A DNA stretch of 64,000 nucleotides from Paracentrotus lividus (lineage: Eukaryota > Echinodermata > Echinoidea > Camarodonta > Echinidae). The notes under the pieces were generated by a model, which worked only from the letters and a program-made list of their open reading frames with translations, did not search any database and was not told where the DNA came from. Shown here in pieces: positions 44,286 to 56,030 of the stretch. Numbering within the stretch: position 1 is the stretch's first letter; each line of letters begins with the position of its first letter. Position numbers and translations under genes: made by a program. The stretch lies in contig CALNVZ010001583.1 in the NCBI GenBank assembly GCA_940671915.1, positions 183,246-247,245 on the forward strand. The letters are read 5' to 3'.

Positions 44286-44551
44286 AGAAATATTAAAGAG
44301 TGTTGTACTTCTTTTGTTCATATTTGTATTTTTTTCTGTACTTATTTCAGATAATTTTCTAAGTATCTTTTTCTTGTTTATTTGTCATTGATTCATTATG
44401 TGTATTGTAATTTGGTGGCCCCTTTTTAAAAGCTCTGCTTTCTCCGGGGTCACCAAACCATCATTGAATTTCTTTGTAAAAATGTAATTTTAACTGTAAT
44501 TTGTATATTGATGATGGTTGAAATTAATGAATTGAATTGAATTGAATTGAA
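44286..44551 (+). mobile_element. 5'-truncated LINE/SINE 3' end with (GAATT)n tail
   Basis: A non-purine-rich insert within the purine-rich tract ends in AATTGAATTGAATTGAATTG. Such short pentamer tails mark the 3' ends of CR1/L2-like elements. It contains TTTGGTGGCCCCTTTTTAAA and GGGGTCACCAAACCATCATT, inverted with respect to each other (TTTGGTG / CACCAAA), a possible 3' stem-loop. Confidence 0.5.
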
Positions 44552-44708
44552 TAGAAAGAAGGTAAAACAAAGAAATATATAAGAAATAATAAAAAACTAA
44601 ACAAGGAAAAACACACAATTACATTAAAAAATTTTGCAAGATGAATCAATGAAAAAATAAAGAAAAAGATAAGAAATGTATGCCACTGCTAGAAGGGATT
44701 TTTTTTAA

Positions 44709-44947
44709 TGCTCCAAATTTTATTGTCCGAAACGAAGATGACCTGATATTTGTTTTGCCCCTTTTCTCGTGGGCCCGGCAGCCGCTGAGCAGCGCCAGAA
44801 GGGCGTTGCTCTATCCCCCTCTCGTTGAACGCCAAGCAGGGAAGCAGCAGCTACCATTTTTAACGTCTTTTGGTCTGACGCGGCCGGGGATCGAACCCAT
44901 GACCTCCCGATTATGAGGCGGACGCTCGATCCACTGAGCCAAGATAT
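44709..44947 (-). mobile_element. tRNA-Met-derived SINE, copy 2
   Basis: Same structure as 23190-23442: on the - strand A box TGGCTCAGTGG, anticodon loop CTCATAA, B box GGGTTCGATCCC, shared body, and an A-tail seen as a T run at 44699-44707. The B box differs from copy 1 in two paired positions (GGG/CCC for GGA/TCC), which preserves the T-stem. Confidence 0.88.
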
Positions 44948-45546
44948 AGGAGTTAAATAGATTCGCAACGTCTGAATTAAGAACATTCATAATGGCTCTC
45001 TGTGAACTTTTCGCGTCGGGTCTAATGGTCATCCACACGCATTATCCCAATTGGGAGAATCCCAATGTTCTCCCGTTTATCATGTTTATAGGGGAAGTAT
45101 CCCTGACTGTCCAGGTCATAGGTTGCTTGCCGTCTTTATCATTCTACTCAATATTTTGTTATGGCTCACTATATTGCTAAATGTTTAGGTTCTTAAACCA
45201 TATTAACAGAGTTAAAAAGCAATTAAGGAAAACAAGACCCTCCTCACCACCGGTTTGCTCACATAGGTCCAATCAGCCATGTCAAAGGAAAAATTGCCAT
45301 CTGGTCTATTTGAATAATGTCCATTTGGTCTCATCCCATATAGGATAATTACATTTAGTCTACAACCAATTCGCCCTTTTGTCAATTTTGTAAAATTCTC
45401 ATTACATAACTTGATCAGTTCTTGTAATAAACTCGTTATATACCAAATGTTCATTTAGGAATTAGACCAAAATGCAATATGAAATGTTGGCTATTAGATG
45501 AATTGGCAATAAGGCCAATTGGTCATTAGATTTAAACCAAATAAAA
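44948..45546. other. Non-coding stretch with CCATTTGGTCTAAT words
   Basis: From about 45290 to 45535 the words ATTTGGTCT, CATTTAGTC, AATTGGTCATTAG and ATTCGCCC recur. The same kind of words occur inside element P (49375-49490 and reversed at 59375-59460), so this may be a related fragment. No gene was seen. Confidence 0.4.
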
Positions 45547-45840
45547 TACACTGTTGGTCAGAAAGGTTGAGTATTTTTCATGCTCCAGCAACATCTTTCG
45601 CTCCAGCTTTAATTTCTTCAAATCGTTTGTCCTCGCTTTCAGTTTTCAGGGCCGTGGCTATAATACCAAACCATTTCAGGAAAAAAAAAAGGTTTGTCAT
45701 ACCTCACAACTTCCATGTTTGCCTTAATGTTTACCTGGCTGACCAAGACCCCTTCAGTCCTACCCAAAGAAACGTGTCTGAAGTGTAAGGTTATCATTGT
45801 TTTTTACGTTAAATGTTACATAGTCAGGTCTGTTAGGCAT
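45547..45840. mobile_element. Element E, solo left arm
   Basis: TACACTGTTGGTCAGAAAGG at 45547 corresponds to the E terminus. The block through GACCCCTTCAGTCCTACCCA and GAAACGTGTCTGAAGTG matches the left arm of 30537-32168. The rest of the element is missing. Confidence 0.65.
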
Positions 45841-46161
45841 TTTCGGTGAAAATTGTTTCTAAAAGCACCAAATTTGGCACATAGTTTGCCCATACCAAGC
45901 TCTTTCGGTATTTGATGAGCGTCAAGAAGAGCGCAACCTGCTGTGGCCATAGTGACCAAATCAAGAAGGGATGCCATTTGGTATCAAATTAAGCAAATTT
46001 ATTTTATGGTTTTATGGATTACCGAACATGACTATGACACTATTCTATCGATCTTGAGCAAAAAAATTGCTATGGGAGCTTCAAAAGAATCATTTTCTAA
46101 TACAAAATAATGATCTGGGGGGGGGGGGGATAGCCCCTCTATGTTAGGAGCTCCTACTAAC

Positions 46162-46200
<39 letters not shown>

Positions 46201-46799
46201 CTAAAGTCAGGAGTAACAAGAAATACGCTTAGAACGAATACCCCCTTGTTGCTGGGGGCAAATATTATGAACATAGTGCTAGCACAGAACGCAATTTTAA
46301 ACGAGAATACAATGGTGATTTGCACGGTTCCCTATGAAGAGCCAGTGAAGCGCACGTCTAAAAATACAAATTCAGTCTGCAATAGCGTCATAGCAGATTA
46401 CAAATATCACATATATTTGTAAAGAATTCTAAACCAGGGGTAGTTAAAATGTATTATGGCTTTGCGAGTTTCTCGTTACCTTAAAGCTAAAAGTTTTCCA
46501 AATTTCGCTAAAATAAAGTTGCATTAAACATTTCATCATTATTTGATTGATTTTGACTTTACGAGTCAGCGCCATTAAGTTCAAAATAACAAAATCGACT
46601 TCTGCAAAATAGCCGATTGTGTATCTAGTGAAGAACAATACCACTGAGCTTTCCAGCTACAAATATAGGCTCATCTTGACTGCTCCAAAAATATCAATGA
46701 TAATGAGTATTCAGTGCAAACAAAATGTCCTGCTACTAACAAAAGATTGTTGCGTCTTTATTTCAATGGATTTCTTGTTTAATCCTGTGCGTTCCATCG
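45841..46799. other. Non-coding stretch with a 40-base T run
   Basis: A G-run at 46119-46129 and a T run at about 46161-46200 stand out. The frames crossing them are low-complexity artefacts. The flanks suggest a degraded repeat, but no partner was found. Confidence 0.45.
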
Positions 46800-47156
46800 T
46801 AGGGGAGATCGGGGACAATTGTAACACGGGGCAATTGTCACAGAGGCTCCCATCCCTAGCAGAAACACGCTACAATCCTAACCTGTGTACGGAGCATGTG
46901 CATTTCATCGCTCCCCATGATGTTTGAGTGTGAACAGATTTAACGGTTCCTCGACCTTTTTACAGCAACAAAAAAAAAAAAACTTTTCTGAGCAAGAAAG
47001 TAATATCTCACACTATCTCATTTATTAAGAAATTATATTATTAGGCCTGTACTTTGCTCAAGTTTCAACGATGAATACCTGAGCTGAGATAGAAAAAAAT
47101 CTCTCCAAACATGATTGCCCACCTCAGGGGCAATGGTAACAATACCTTTAACTAAG

Positions 47157-47969
47157 TAGGGGAGACCGGGGATGGAAGTTACACGAGTCAGTTGTTACAG
47201 TTCTCAGTGTGCTAAGTTGGAACAATAGAGTTCGTGCTAACTGGCATCTATATACAGCTTTGATGAACTGCCAGTCGTGAGGTTTCTCCGTTGTTTTATT
47301 AAAAAGTAAATCAACAAAAACAATTTTTTACAGCTCCAAGTGAATTATTGACAAAAATTAAAATTTGGAATAGTTCTTACAACTGAAGGCACATGCTGAT
47401 AGTCTGGTATTGTGAATATAATACATGTATGTCACTAATACACCCCTGAGCCATGCCCTGTAATTCTGCCTAATGGCTTTGCTACAGTTGATTTTATGTG
47501 TAAAATCACCCATGGGGTAGGTTGTTACAACAACCTACCCCATGTTGATGTAACAACCTACCCCAGTCATGTAAAGTAATTTTGTTTCAATTTTCTGGTG
47601 TTAATATTTTGATATTTCTATTATTACTTTAGTCTATTCTAGAGCTCTACTTGATCTACTGTTAACGATACCAAGAAACTGGAAAGTTGAAACAAAAGTA
47701 TTTTAGAAGAGATTTACACATTGTCCACTTACCCCGTATGTTTACAGATTGCAACAATTTACCCCGGGGTAGGTTGTTACAAAAAAAAAAATCTTCATTA
47801 ATTAAGCTGTAGTTAATTAGTGTTTTCATGTTTTCAAGTTCTATGTGCCTCAGGTTTTAGCCAACATAATAGGCTAACTACAGACCCAAAATGGAGTGTG
47901 TGAGTACTTTCATTAGAATTATCTGACCCAAAATGTGAATTTTGTAACGTCCATCCCCGGTCTCCCCTA
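47157..47969. mobile_element. Element A, second complete copy (inverted), inside B
   Basis: TAGGGGAGACCGGGGATGGA at 47157 and its inverse at 47950-47969. The interior is the reverse complement of 23660-24524 with the same CAACCTACCCC words (47518-47575). The insertion is bounded by TA on both sides. Confidence 0.88.
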
Positions 47970-48276
47970 CCTTTGCCCCGTATCTACCCTTACAAAAATA
48001 TCGTGTGGTACCACACAACGGTACCATACAAAATACCACAGGATTTTCCTATGGTGTTTTGGCACAAATGCCACAAAAAAATACCATACAGCAGTACCAT
48101 ACAGCCAAAATACCATAGGGTTTCCTCTGGTATTTTGGCACAAATACCACATGATTTCCTATGGTATTTTGGCCCAAAATACACCAAAAAAAATACCATA
48201 CAGCCAAAATACTATATGGTTTCCTATGGTATTTTCGCACAAATACCACAGGATTTCCTATGGTATTTTGGCACAA

Positions 48277-48670
48277 CATGACGAAAAAGTCCGTTTGAGG
48301 ACATTAGACCCCTATTTGCAACTCTATTAGTTCTCTTTTCCAAGTGTGACAAACCTTAATTCACCACAAGCAAGCTATTTAAGCATCTAAACATCTGTTC
48401 CTTGACCTCGGTCCTAACAGAGGACACCCAAGGTCACAGCAGGGGACCACACGAGGTGGCAATGTTGTTTACATTAAATGATTTGGATGTGTGTATAGAT
48501 TTTTATTTTTTCAATCTCGTACTTTCCTTATTCCGAGGTCGATTTTGTTCGTTCGAAATTTCTAAATATAATATGCCTTTGAAAACGTGAAAAATATCAA
48601 ATACAATCATTTCATTCCGAAGGGCCAACTACAGGCAGAGCTACTCTTGCGTAATATCACAGCTGTTGTT
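48277..48670. repeat. Repeat F, copy 2, inserted in P-a
   Basis: Same content and order as 31225-31660 (GTCCGTTTGAGGACA ... TATCACAGCTGTTGTT). It interrupts the GGTATTTTGGCACAAATACC repeats of P. Confidence 0.65.
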
Positions 48671-49512
48671 GCTTGACGTTATTAATACCACAGGACTTCC
48701 AATTGTATTGCGGCACAAATACCACAGGATTTCCTATGGTATTTTGGCCCAAATACCACACAAAATACCATACAGCAGTACCATACAGCCAAAATACCAT
48801 AGGGTTTCCTATAGTATTTTGGCACAAATACTACATAAAATACCATACAGCAGTACCATACAGCACTACCATACAGCAAAAATACCTGATAGCATTACCC
48901 CTAAAATAGTACCACACAGCAATACCGCACACAGTTACAGGGATTACCACATACCGTTACGACCGGAACACCACACACCGTTAACAAAGGGATACCACAC
49001 GCCGTTACCACAGGACTGCCGCAGACACCCAAGGATACCATACACTGGTGTATATATACCACTATCTAGCAAAAATATTTTGGGTCACAGTTTGTTATTT
49101 TCTATATTTCTTGATAATAATGCGAATGTCAAAACGATCGCTCTTGATGTTACTTTGTGTTTAGGAAATATATTTCCCTAAAAGAAAAATATTAATATGC
49201 AGTGAATTACTAGTTAATGAGGTAAGCTTCATAAAAATAATGATTTATGCATACAAAAACATTTTATGCAAATGAGCTAATTACCATAGTACCACATGAA
49301 GTACCACAGGAATACCATACGACTATCAAACTTCAGCAGTAAACTACCATAAATCCACTTTGACTAATGCCCGTTTGGTTTCATCCCTGTTGGATGTTTG
49401 TCTTCAATCAGTTAGTCGATTTACCATTTGGTCTAATTAATTCCCATTTCGTCTAATCAAGTCGACTTGGTCAAAAACCACTTAGTCAATTTCTGTAAGA
49501 AACTATCCCTTA

Positions 49513-51156
49513 TACCCCCGTCACACTGAGCTCGTTCCTACTACGTCCTTGCAAATTTTGCCGAACGGGCATAGTCTGTGTTTTAACTGAGTGGACGTAG
49601 TAAATACTTCTTACGATCTGTTTACGAACTTCATGGACTAGCTCGGTCGGATTTTCAAAAAAGTGTTTAAAAAAATCGGGCGCCCATCTCGTCCTAAAAT
49701 TTAATGGGGTGGCAACGTACCTGAAACGAGATGGACGTACTACAAACGAAATTGCCGTACTTAAATCGTCCTAAAGATGTGCTAGGACGTCTTACAAACG
49801 AGCATTGTATATTCATTATCAGCTTGAAGTTACGAAGACGCATGAGGTCTGGCAAAAACGGGCTAGGGTTTTTATGGGAAACGGGCACGCATTTGCGTTC
49901 AACACGTTCTAGACACGGATAATGACGCAGTAAGAACGAGATGAACTTTCTGGAGGCCGTTTGGTCGACGTAAGAACGAGTAAAAACGGTTTTTGACGGA
50001 TTAAAAACGACCCAGAACTAGTTAGGTCGGGACGAAACGCATTGGAAACGAGTTAGAACTGATTAAGAACGGGTTGAAACTAACTGGGGACGGGTTTGGA
50101 TTGTTTCAGACGGGCTCTGTTTCGTGGAAACGGTCATTTTCACCCGATTTTAACTAGATACATACGGACTGCAGACGAGGCAAAGACGTGATGGACGTTT
50201 TGAGGACTGTATACGAACGTTGTTCATCTTAATCCAGAAATAATTAGGTCAAATGTACGCGTTCTTTTTCGGACCAATCATGCCAATGGCCGTTTTTCGT
50301 ATTTATTCTAAAAGTTGTGAGATTTCTGTAATTATAACAATTAATGTGTGGCAATCAAATAGCTGATCTATTCGTTTATACTACTATCACACTGAACAAT
50401 TTCTTACCAAGTTATTGAAATTATTGCAGAACGGGCTTAAAATATGTACACACGGAGTGGACGTACTTGAGACCTATTTCAATCTGCTCAGGACTTTATA
50501 GCACGGGCTTGGATAGCAATACGTTTCAATTTTTAAACAGAACGGCATGTCATAATTCCCGTCACACTGAGCTAGTTCTCACTGCGTTCTTGGTAGTTCT
50601 TGTTGAACGGGCTCAATCTGTTTACAAACGGACTGAACGTAATACAGACCTTTTAGAATCTAGTACAGACCGTTTACAATCTGTTTACGAACTTGGCGAA
50701 CGGGCCCGAACGGAGAGAACGGAAAGGCATTCCGATTTTTTTTTTAACATGTTAAAAAAAATCGTACTGGCTTCCAGTTCTAAAATTAAACGTAGTGTCA
50801 ACGTTCCTTAAACGGGTAGGACTTACTCTGAACGAGAAGGACGTACTACGAACATGGTACCTAACTTTTATCATGCTGCGCATAGGCACTTTAGTGACAG
50901 TTTGGACGTGCTACGAACGGTATAGAGTGAACGAGCTGTTTACTCGGTCTGAACTGGATAAAAACGTATTACGGACGCGATAAAGACGGAATTGACGTAA
51001 CGAGAACTAGGTATGAACTGCCTAGTATCGTATTCAAGAAATTATTTTTCAAAGTTATAAGTTCCAACCCGACCAAAGCCCATTCAGCATTTTTTTAAAG
51101 AACGGGCAAGAACGTTATAGAACGTTATAGAACGACCTCAGTGTGACGGCCCCCTA
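49513..51156. mobile_element. Element C, complete 1.64-kb copy
   Basis: The left end TATACCCCCGTCACACTGAG and the right end reversed, TAGGGGGCCGTCACACTGAG, are bounded by TA. The interior is packed with AACGAG, GGACGTA, GAACGGG and complements, more than fifty ACG-containing words, often spaced by 10-20 bp. A second CCCGTCACACTGAGCTAGTT start occurs at 50559, so an internal duplication or nested copy is likely. No coding region is apparent. Confidence 0.8.
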
Positions 51157-52007
51157 AAGGGCCTGTCCCACAGAAGGCGATCGTTGTGGCGACAACCTAT
51201 GCATGTTACAACGTGCCAGAATCGTGTCAGAATCGTAGGTGACCAAAGATCATATACGTATCTACGACTCTGTCTACGATAGGTTACGACAACGACTTGC
51301 TTCTACGCAAACAATAGGCTAACAATAGCCGGTATCCAATAATACAATAGCCTCGACCTTCGCGCGTCTCGCGGCTCGACTTCTCTTGTCGCAGCTTAAA
51401 ATCAACCAACATATGAACTTGCGCACTGTGGCGATCCTTGCGACTGACACAGGCGATCGAGTGTTTTCTACCTGATGGCGGCCTGTCGCCTGTAGGTTTG
51501 TCATAGTCCTCTCAGTCGCGCATCATAATTTGGGTCGTGAGTGATTTTTGAAAATTTCAAAAATTAGCGGCGACTGTACAGTATCTGAATGGGAGGCCAA
51601 TCCTGATTTTGGTGAATGTTGGTGGCGACAAAGGCCGTAGCGGCTTAAATTTCACTGGTCTTTAGGTTCAGCGATGCGTGCAACGTACGCTGTAGCGCGA
51701 CAACCTACAACTGGCCGCCGTTCCGCTGTGCTAAACAAGTTCTATCTGGCGACAATATACGATAGCACCTTGTCACGACAAGAGAAGACAGGCTACGGTC
51801 ATTGACGTCGACCAAACTGACGCCGGCTATTGTTTAACTTGTTGAGAAACCAGCGGCGAACAAAATTTTGCCACGTGTTTGTTGGCGACAGACGCGATAA
51901 TTCACGAACTTATAGGCGATTGGACCTGCGCATGGTGGCGATGGGTACTAAAAAGTAGTTCGTAGGTTGTCGCCACAACGATCGCCTTCTGTGGGACAGG
52001 CCCTTTA
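51155..52007. mobile_element. Element D, 853 bp (TAAAGGGCCTGTCCCACAG ends)
   Basis: Left TAAAGGGCCTGTCCCACAGA followed by AGGCGATCGTTGTGGCGACA and its mirror at 51963-52007 give inverted repeats of about 50 bp. GTCGCC/GGCGAC and CTACGAT words recur inside. It is inserted exactly at the TA that borders element C, so it arrived after C. Confidence 0.85.
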
Positions 52008-52785
52008 GAAAACAAAAATCCTGTGGCAATACCACACAACGGTAGGTATTGGCGGCGATCCCAGGTGGACGGGGGGACTCGATCGTCCCCCCCCCCCCTC
52101 TATTTTTGTTTTCTGGGGGGGGGTCGTCCACCCTCGATTTTTAAAGCTTAACAAAAATATATGTACATATAATATGCAAAGAGGCACAGTGTGCGTAAAA
52201 TGTACCAAGTTCAGGTCATTAAAAAGCACAAATTTCGGCTCGCGCTTCGCTTGCAAGCAAAAAACTCAGACAATAATTGAACTAATAATCTTTCTTCAGG
52301 TCCCTATATTTATTTATTATTTCATTTGTTACAACGCCAATATTTGTAGCTTTGGCATAATATGCGAGGTAGGTCATTCTATTGTAAAATTTGGATATTC
52401 TCCTATATTATACGTCTCTTTTGGGTGCTTTATTTATTCCGATTTGTGTATAATTAATTACCCTCCAAAATTGGCGGCAATCAGAGGGACGTGTCCCCTT
52501 GATTTTTAAAGCTTAACATTTTGTTTTTATTTTCCAGGTATTTTGGATAGATTTTGTATTTGCCCACTTGTCCAAATGTGATGGAAATAAACCTTTAGAC
52601 TTCTTTAAATTCTTTATTTTCAGGTCTGTATCGTTATAAAAAAGTGACCATATTCAGAAAGGGATTACAAACAAATATATATTTTGTAAAACGTTGTTTA
52701 AAGATGGTGTATAATGGTTGGAGAAGGAAACATTTAATTTGGATTCACAGTTAGATAATATGAAAGACTGAATCCTATAACTGTA
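52008..52785. repeat. Conserved P block (mirrored at 58700-59357)
   Basis: ACCACACAACGGTAGGTATTGGCGG, GGTGGACGGGGG, CTCGATCGTCCCCC, TCGTCCACCCTCGATTTTTA, GGCTCGCGCTTCGCTTGCAA and GTTATAAAAAAGTGACCATA all have reversed equivalents in P-b. C or G runs at 52087 and 52113 differ in length between copies. Short frames within (for example 52174-52509) are not kept open in P-b, which argues against coding. Confidence 0.65.
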
Positions 52786-53604
52786 GATAATTCTAATGAA
52801 AGTACTCACACACTCCATTTTGGGTCTGTAGTTAGCCTATTATGTTTGCTAAAACCTGAGATACATAGAACTTGAAAACATGTAAACACTAATTAACTAC
52901 AGCTTAATTAATGAAGAATTTATTTTTAAACAACCTACCCCGTATACGGGGTAAGTTGTTACACCATACGGGGTAAATTGTTACTATATGTAAACATACG
53001 GGGTAATTTGTTATAATGTGTAAATCTCTTACCATACTTTAGTTTCAACTTTCCAGTTTCTTGGTATCGCTAACAGTAGATCAAGTAGAGCTCTAGAATA
53101 GACTAAAGTAATAATAGAAATATTAAATATTAACACCTGAAAATTGAGACAAAATGTTGTTTTACATGTGTAATGTAATAGGAGTAGGTTGTTACATCGA
53201 CATGGGGTAGGATGTTGTAACAACCTACCCCATGGGTGATTTTACACATAAAATCAACTGTAGCAAAGCCATTAGGCAGAATTACAGGGCATGGCTCAGG
53301 GGTGTATTAGTGACACACTTGTAATTTATTTGCTATACCAGACTATCATCACGTGTCTTTAGTTGTAAGAACTATTACAAATTTCAATTTTTGTCAAAAA
53401 TTCACTTGGAACTGTAAAAAAAAAAATGGTTTTTGTTGATTTACATTTTAATAAAACAACGGAGAAACCTCACGACCGGCAGTCCATCACAGCTATGTGT
53501 AGGCTGTATATAGATGCCAGTTAGCACGAACTCTCTTGTTCCAACTTAGCACACTGAGAACCTTAACAACTGACCCGTGTAACTTCCATCCCCGGTCTCC
53601 CCTA
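52786..53604. mobile_element. Element A, third copy, left end missing
   Basis: Begins at GATAATTCTAATGAAAGTAC, which lies about 45 bp inside the complete copy at 23660, and ends with CCCCGGTCTCCCCTA at 53604. CAACCTACCCC words are conserved. Confidence 0.85.
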
Positions 53605-53755
53605 AGCACAATTAATGGTTCATGGAACTTTCTACAGGAAACAAAAAAAAAAAAAATTGAGCAGGAAAATAATTTTCTGACATGGGTGTCATTTTCATTT
53701 ACTCAGAAATTAGGCCTGTATTTTGCTAAAGTTTCTACAATGAATACCTAAAGCT
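53605..53755. repeat. Element B fragment beside the 13-bp array
   Basis: AATTGAGCAGGAAAATAATT, TTAGGCCTGTATTTTGCTAA and TACAATGAATACCTAAAGCT match B sequence at 46980-47095. A second copy of this part lies at 53875-53965, between array segments, so a local duplication took place. Confidence 0.6.
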
Positions 53756-54975
53756 ACATACTACTGTATGATACTGCTGTATGGTACTGCTGTATGGTAC
53801 TACTGTATGGTACTGTAGTGTGGTACTGCTGTGTGGTACTAACTGGTGTGGTACTAACTGGTGTGGTACTAACAGGAAAGGAATATCTGACATGGCTGTC
53901 ATTTTCATTTATTGATAAATTAGGCCTGTATTTTGCTGAAGTTTCAACAATGAATACCTAAACTACATACTACTGTATGGTACTGCTATATGGTACTGAT
54001 GTATGGTACAGCTGTATGGTACTGCTGTTTGGTACTGCTATATGGTACTGCTGTATGGTACTGATGTATGGTACTGATGTAAGGTACTGATGCATGTTAC
54101 TGCTGTATGGTACTGCTGTAAGGTACTACTGTATGGTACTGCTGTATGGTACTGCTAGATGGTACTGCCGTGTGATACTGCCGTATGATACTGCTGTATG
54201 GTACTGCTGTAAGGTACTTTTGTATGGTGCTGCTGTATGCTACTGATGTATGGTACAGCTGTATGGTACTGCTGTTTGGTACTGCTGTATGGTACTGCTG
54301 TATGGTACTGCTGTAAGGTACTACTGTATGGTACTGCTGTATGGTACTGCTGTATGGTACTGCTGTGTGGTACTGCTGTATGGTACTGCTGTATGATATT
54401 TTGGCGCAAATACCACATGTATTGTATTTTGTCACAAATACCACATGTACGGTATTTTGACACAAATAACACATGTATGATTTTTGGACACAAATACCAC
54501 ATGCATCGTACTGCTGTATGGTACTGCTGGTTGGTACACTGTTGTGTGGTTACTGCTGTATATTTTGTTTGTACTGTACTGCTGTGTGGTGCTGCTGTAT
54601 GGTAGTTTTGTAAGGTACTTTTGTATGGTACTGCTGTATGTTACTGATGTATGGCACTGATGTATGGTACTGCTGTATGGTACTGCTGTAAGGTACTACT
54701 GTATGGTACTGCTGTATGGTACTGCTGTGTGGTATATTGCTGTACAATACCTATGTGTGGTTACTGCTGTATGTTTTTTTTTTCTTCTTCTTTTTACGGT
54801 ACTACTGTGTGGTGCTGCTGTATGGTATATTGCTGTACGATACTTCTGTGTGGTTACTGCTGTATGGTACTGATGTGTGGTACTGCTGTGTTGTACTGCT
54901 GTATGGTACTGCTGTTTGGTACTACTGTCTTGTACTGCTATCTGTGGTACTGTTGTACGGTACTTTGGCACAAAT
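53755..54975. repeat. 13-bp tandem array, unit TATGGTACTGCTG
   Basis: Dozens of units with variants (TATGGTACTGATG, TAAGGTACTACTG, TGTGGTACTGCTG) run from 53755 to 54970, interrupted by a B fragment (53875-53965), a few GGTATTTTGGCACAAATACC units (54391-54510) and a T run at 54773. Because 13 is not a multiple of three, one translation cycles through frames, giving long Tyr/Cys/Val-rich open frames on both strands that I regard as artefacts. Confidence 0.9.
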
Positions 54976-56030
54976 ACCACATGTATGGTATTTTGGCACT
55001 AATCACAGCAATACCATAGATGTGGTATTTGTGCCAAAAAGCCATACAGCAATACCATACATATGGTATTTTTGCCAAAATAAAAACATACAGCAATACC
55101 CTACATATGGTATTGGTGCAAAAAACAACCATACAGCAATACCCTACATATGGTATTGGTGCAAAAAAACATACAGCAATACCATAAATATGGTATTTGT
55201 GCCAAAAAAAAACATACGGCATACCATATGTGACTTGGAATCTCAAAACCAACAAAAAGTCGCAGAGTATGATTCTCTGTAGGGAGTCTCCAAAGTTGTA
55301 ACTCTAATTTTTTTTTTGAAAAATCAATTTTTAGATTTTTGTAGTTTCTGAAAGAGTGATCTTTACTCTACCGTATATCAAAATTTGAGAGTATAAACAA
55401 CAGTAGATGATACGATTTAAACAGTTTTTCTGAAGTTTACTTCACTCGCATGCTTGGATAACCCCAACCTTTACACCTCATTTTCTCCTTATTCATTAAA
55501 ACAGGACATACTTACCCACTCTTTTCATTTACTAAATAAAATGGGTTTAAAAGCTTCAATTTTGGGAAGTGATATATCATTTTAAAGCTTAGATTTTACT
55601 CTTTCAGATTTTGGTGAAATCAGAAAATATGAGATTTTCAAGTTTTTGTTTGTTTTGAGATTCCAAGTCACATATGGTATTTGTGCCAATAAACCATAGA
55701 GCAATACCATACATATGGTATTTGTGCCAAAACAAAACAAAACACAGCAATGCCATACATATGGTATTTGTGCCAAAAAACATACCGCAATAACATACAT
55801 GTGGTATTTGTGCAAAAAAGGCCATACAGCTATACCATACATATGGTATTTGTGCCAAAAACCATACAGCAATACCATAAATATGGTATTTGTGCCAAAA
55901 AACCATACGGCATACCATACATATGGTATTTGTGCAAAAAAAAACCATACAGCAATACCATAGATGTGGTATTTGTGCCAAAAAACATGCAGCAAGAGCA
56001 TATGGTATTTGTGCCAAATACTACAGCACT
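54976..56030. repeat. 42-bp hairpin satellite, reverse orientation, in P-a
   Basis: Units of the form CATACAGCAATACCATACATATGG TATTTGTGCCAAAAAAC repeat from about 55005 to 55225 and 55675 to 56010. Each contains AAATACCATA-NN-TATGGTATTT, a near-perfect 10-bp stem. The array is interrupted by a 451-bp inverted-end element at 55225-55675. The same units lie in opposite orientation at 56740-57465. Confidence 0.88.
55225..55675. mobile_element. 451-bp inverted-end insert in the 42-bp array
   Basis: CATATGTGACTTGGAATCTC(AAAAC) at the left and its perfect mirror GTTTTGAGATTCCAAGTCAC(ATATG) at the right enclose unrelated AT-rich sequence. The CATATG at each end is also part of the array unit, so the true terminus may be GTGACTTGGAATC. 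Confidence 0.7.

Noticed and set aside
54097..55282. Tyr/Cys/Val-rich open frames up to 188 codons
   Set aside because: Products of the 13-bp and 42-bp arrays on both strands. Not protein-like.
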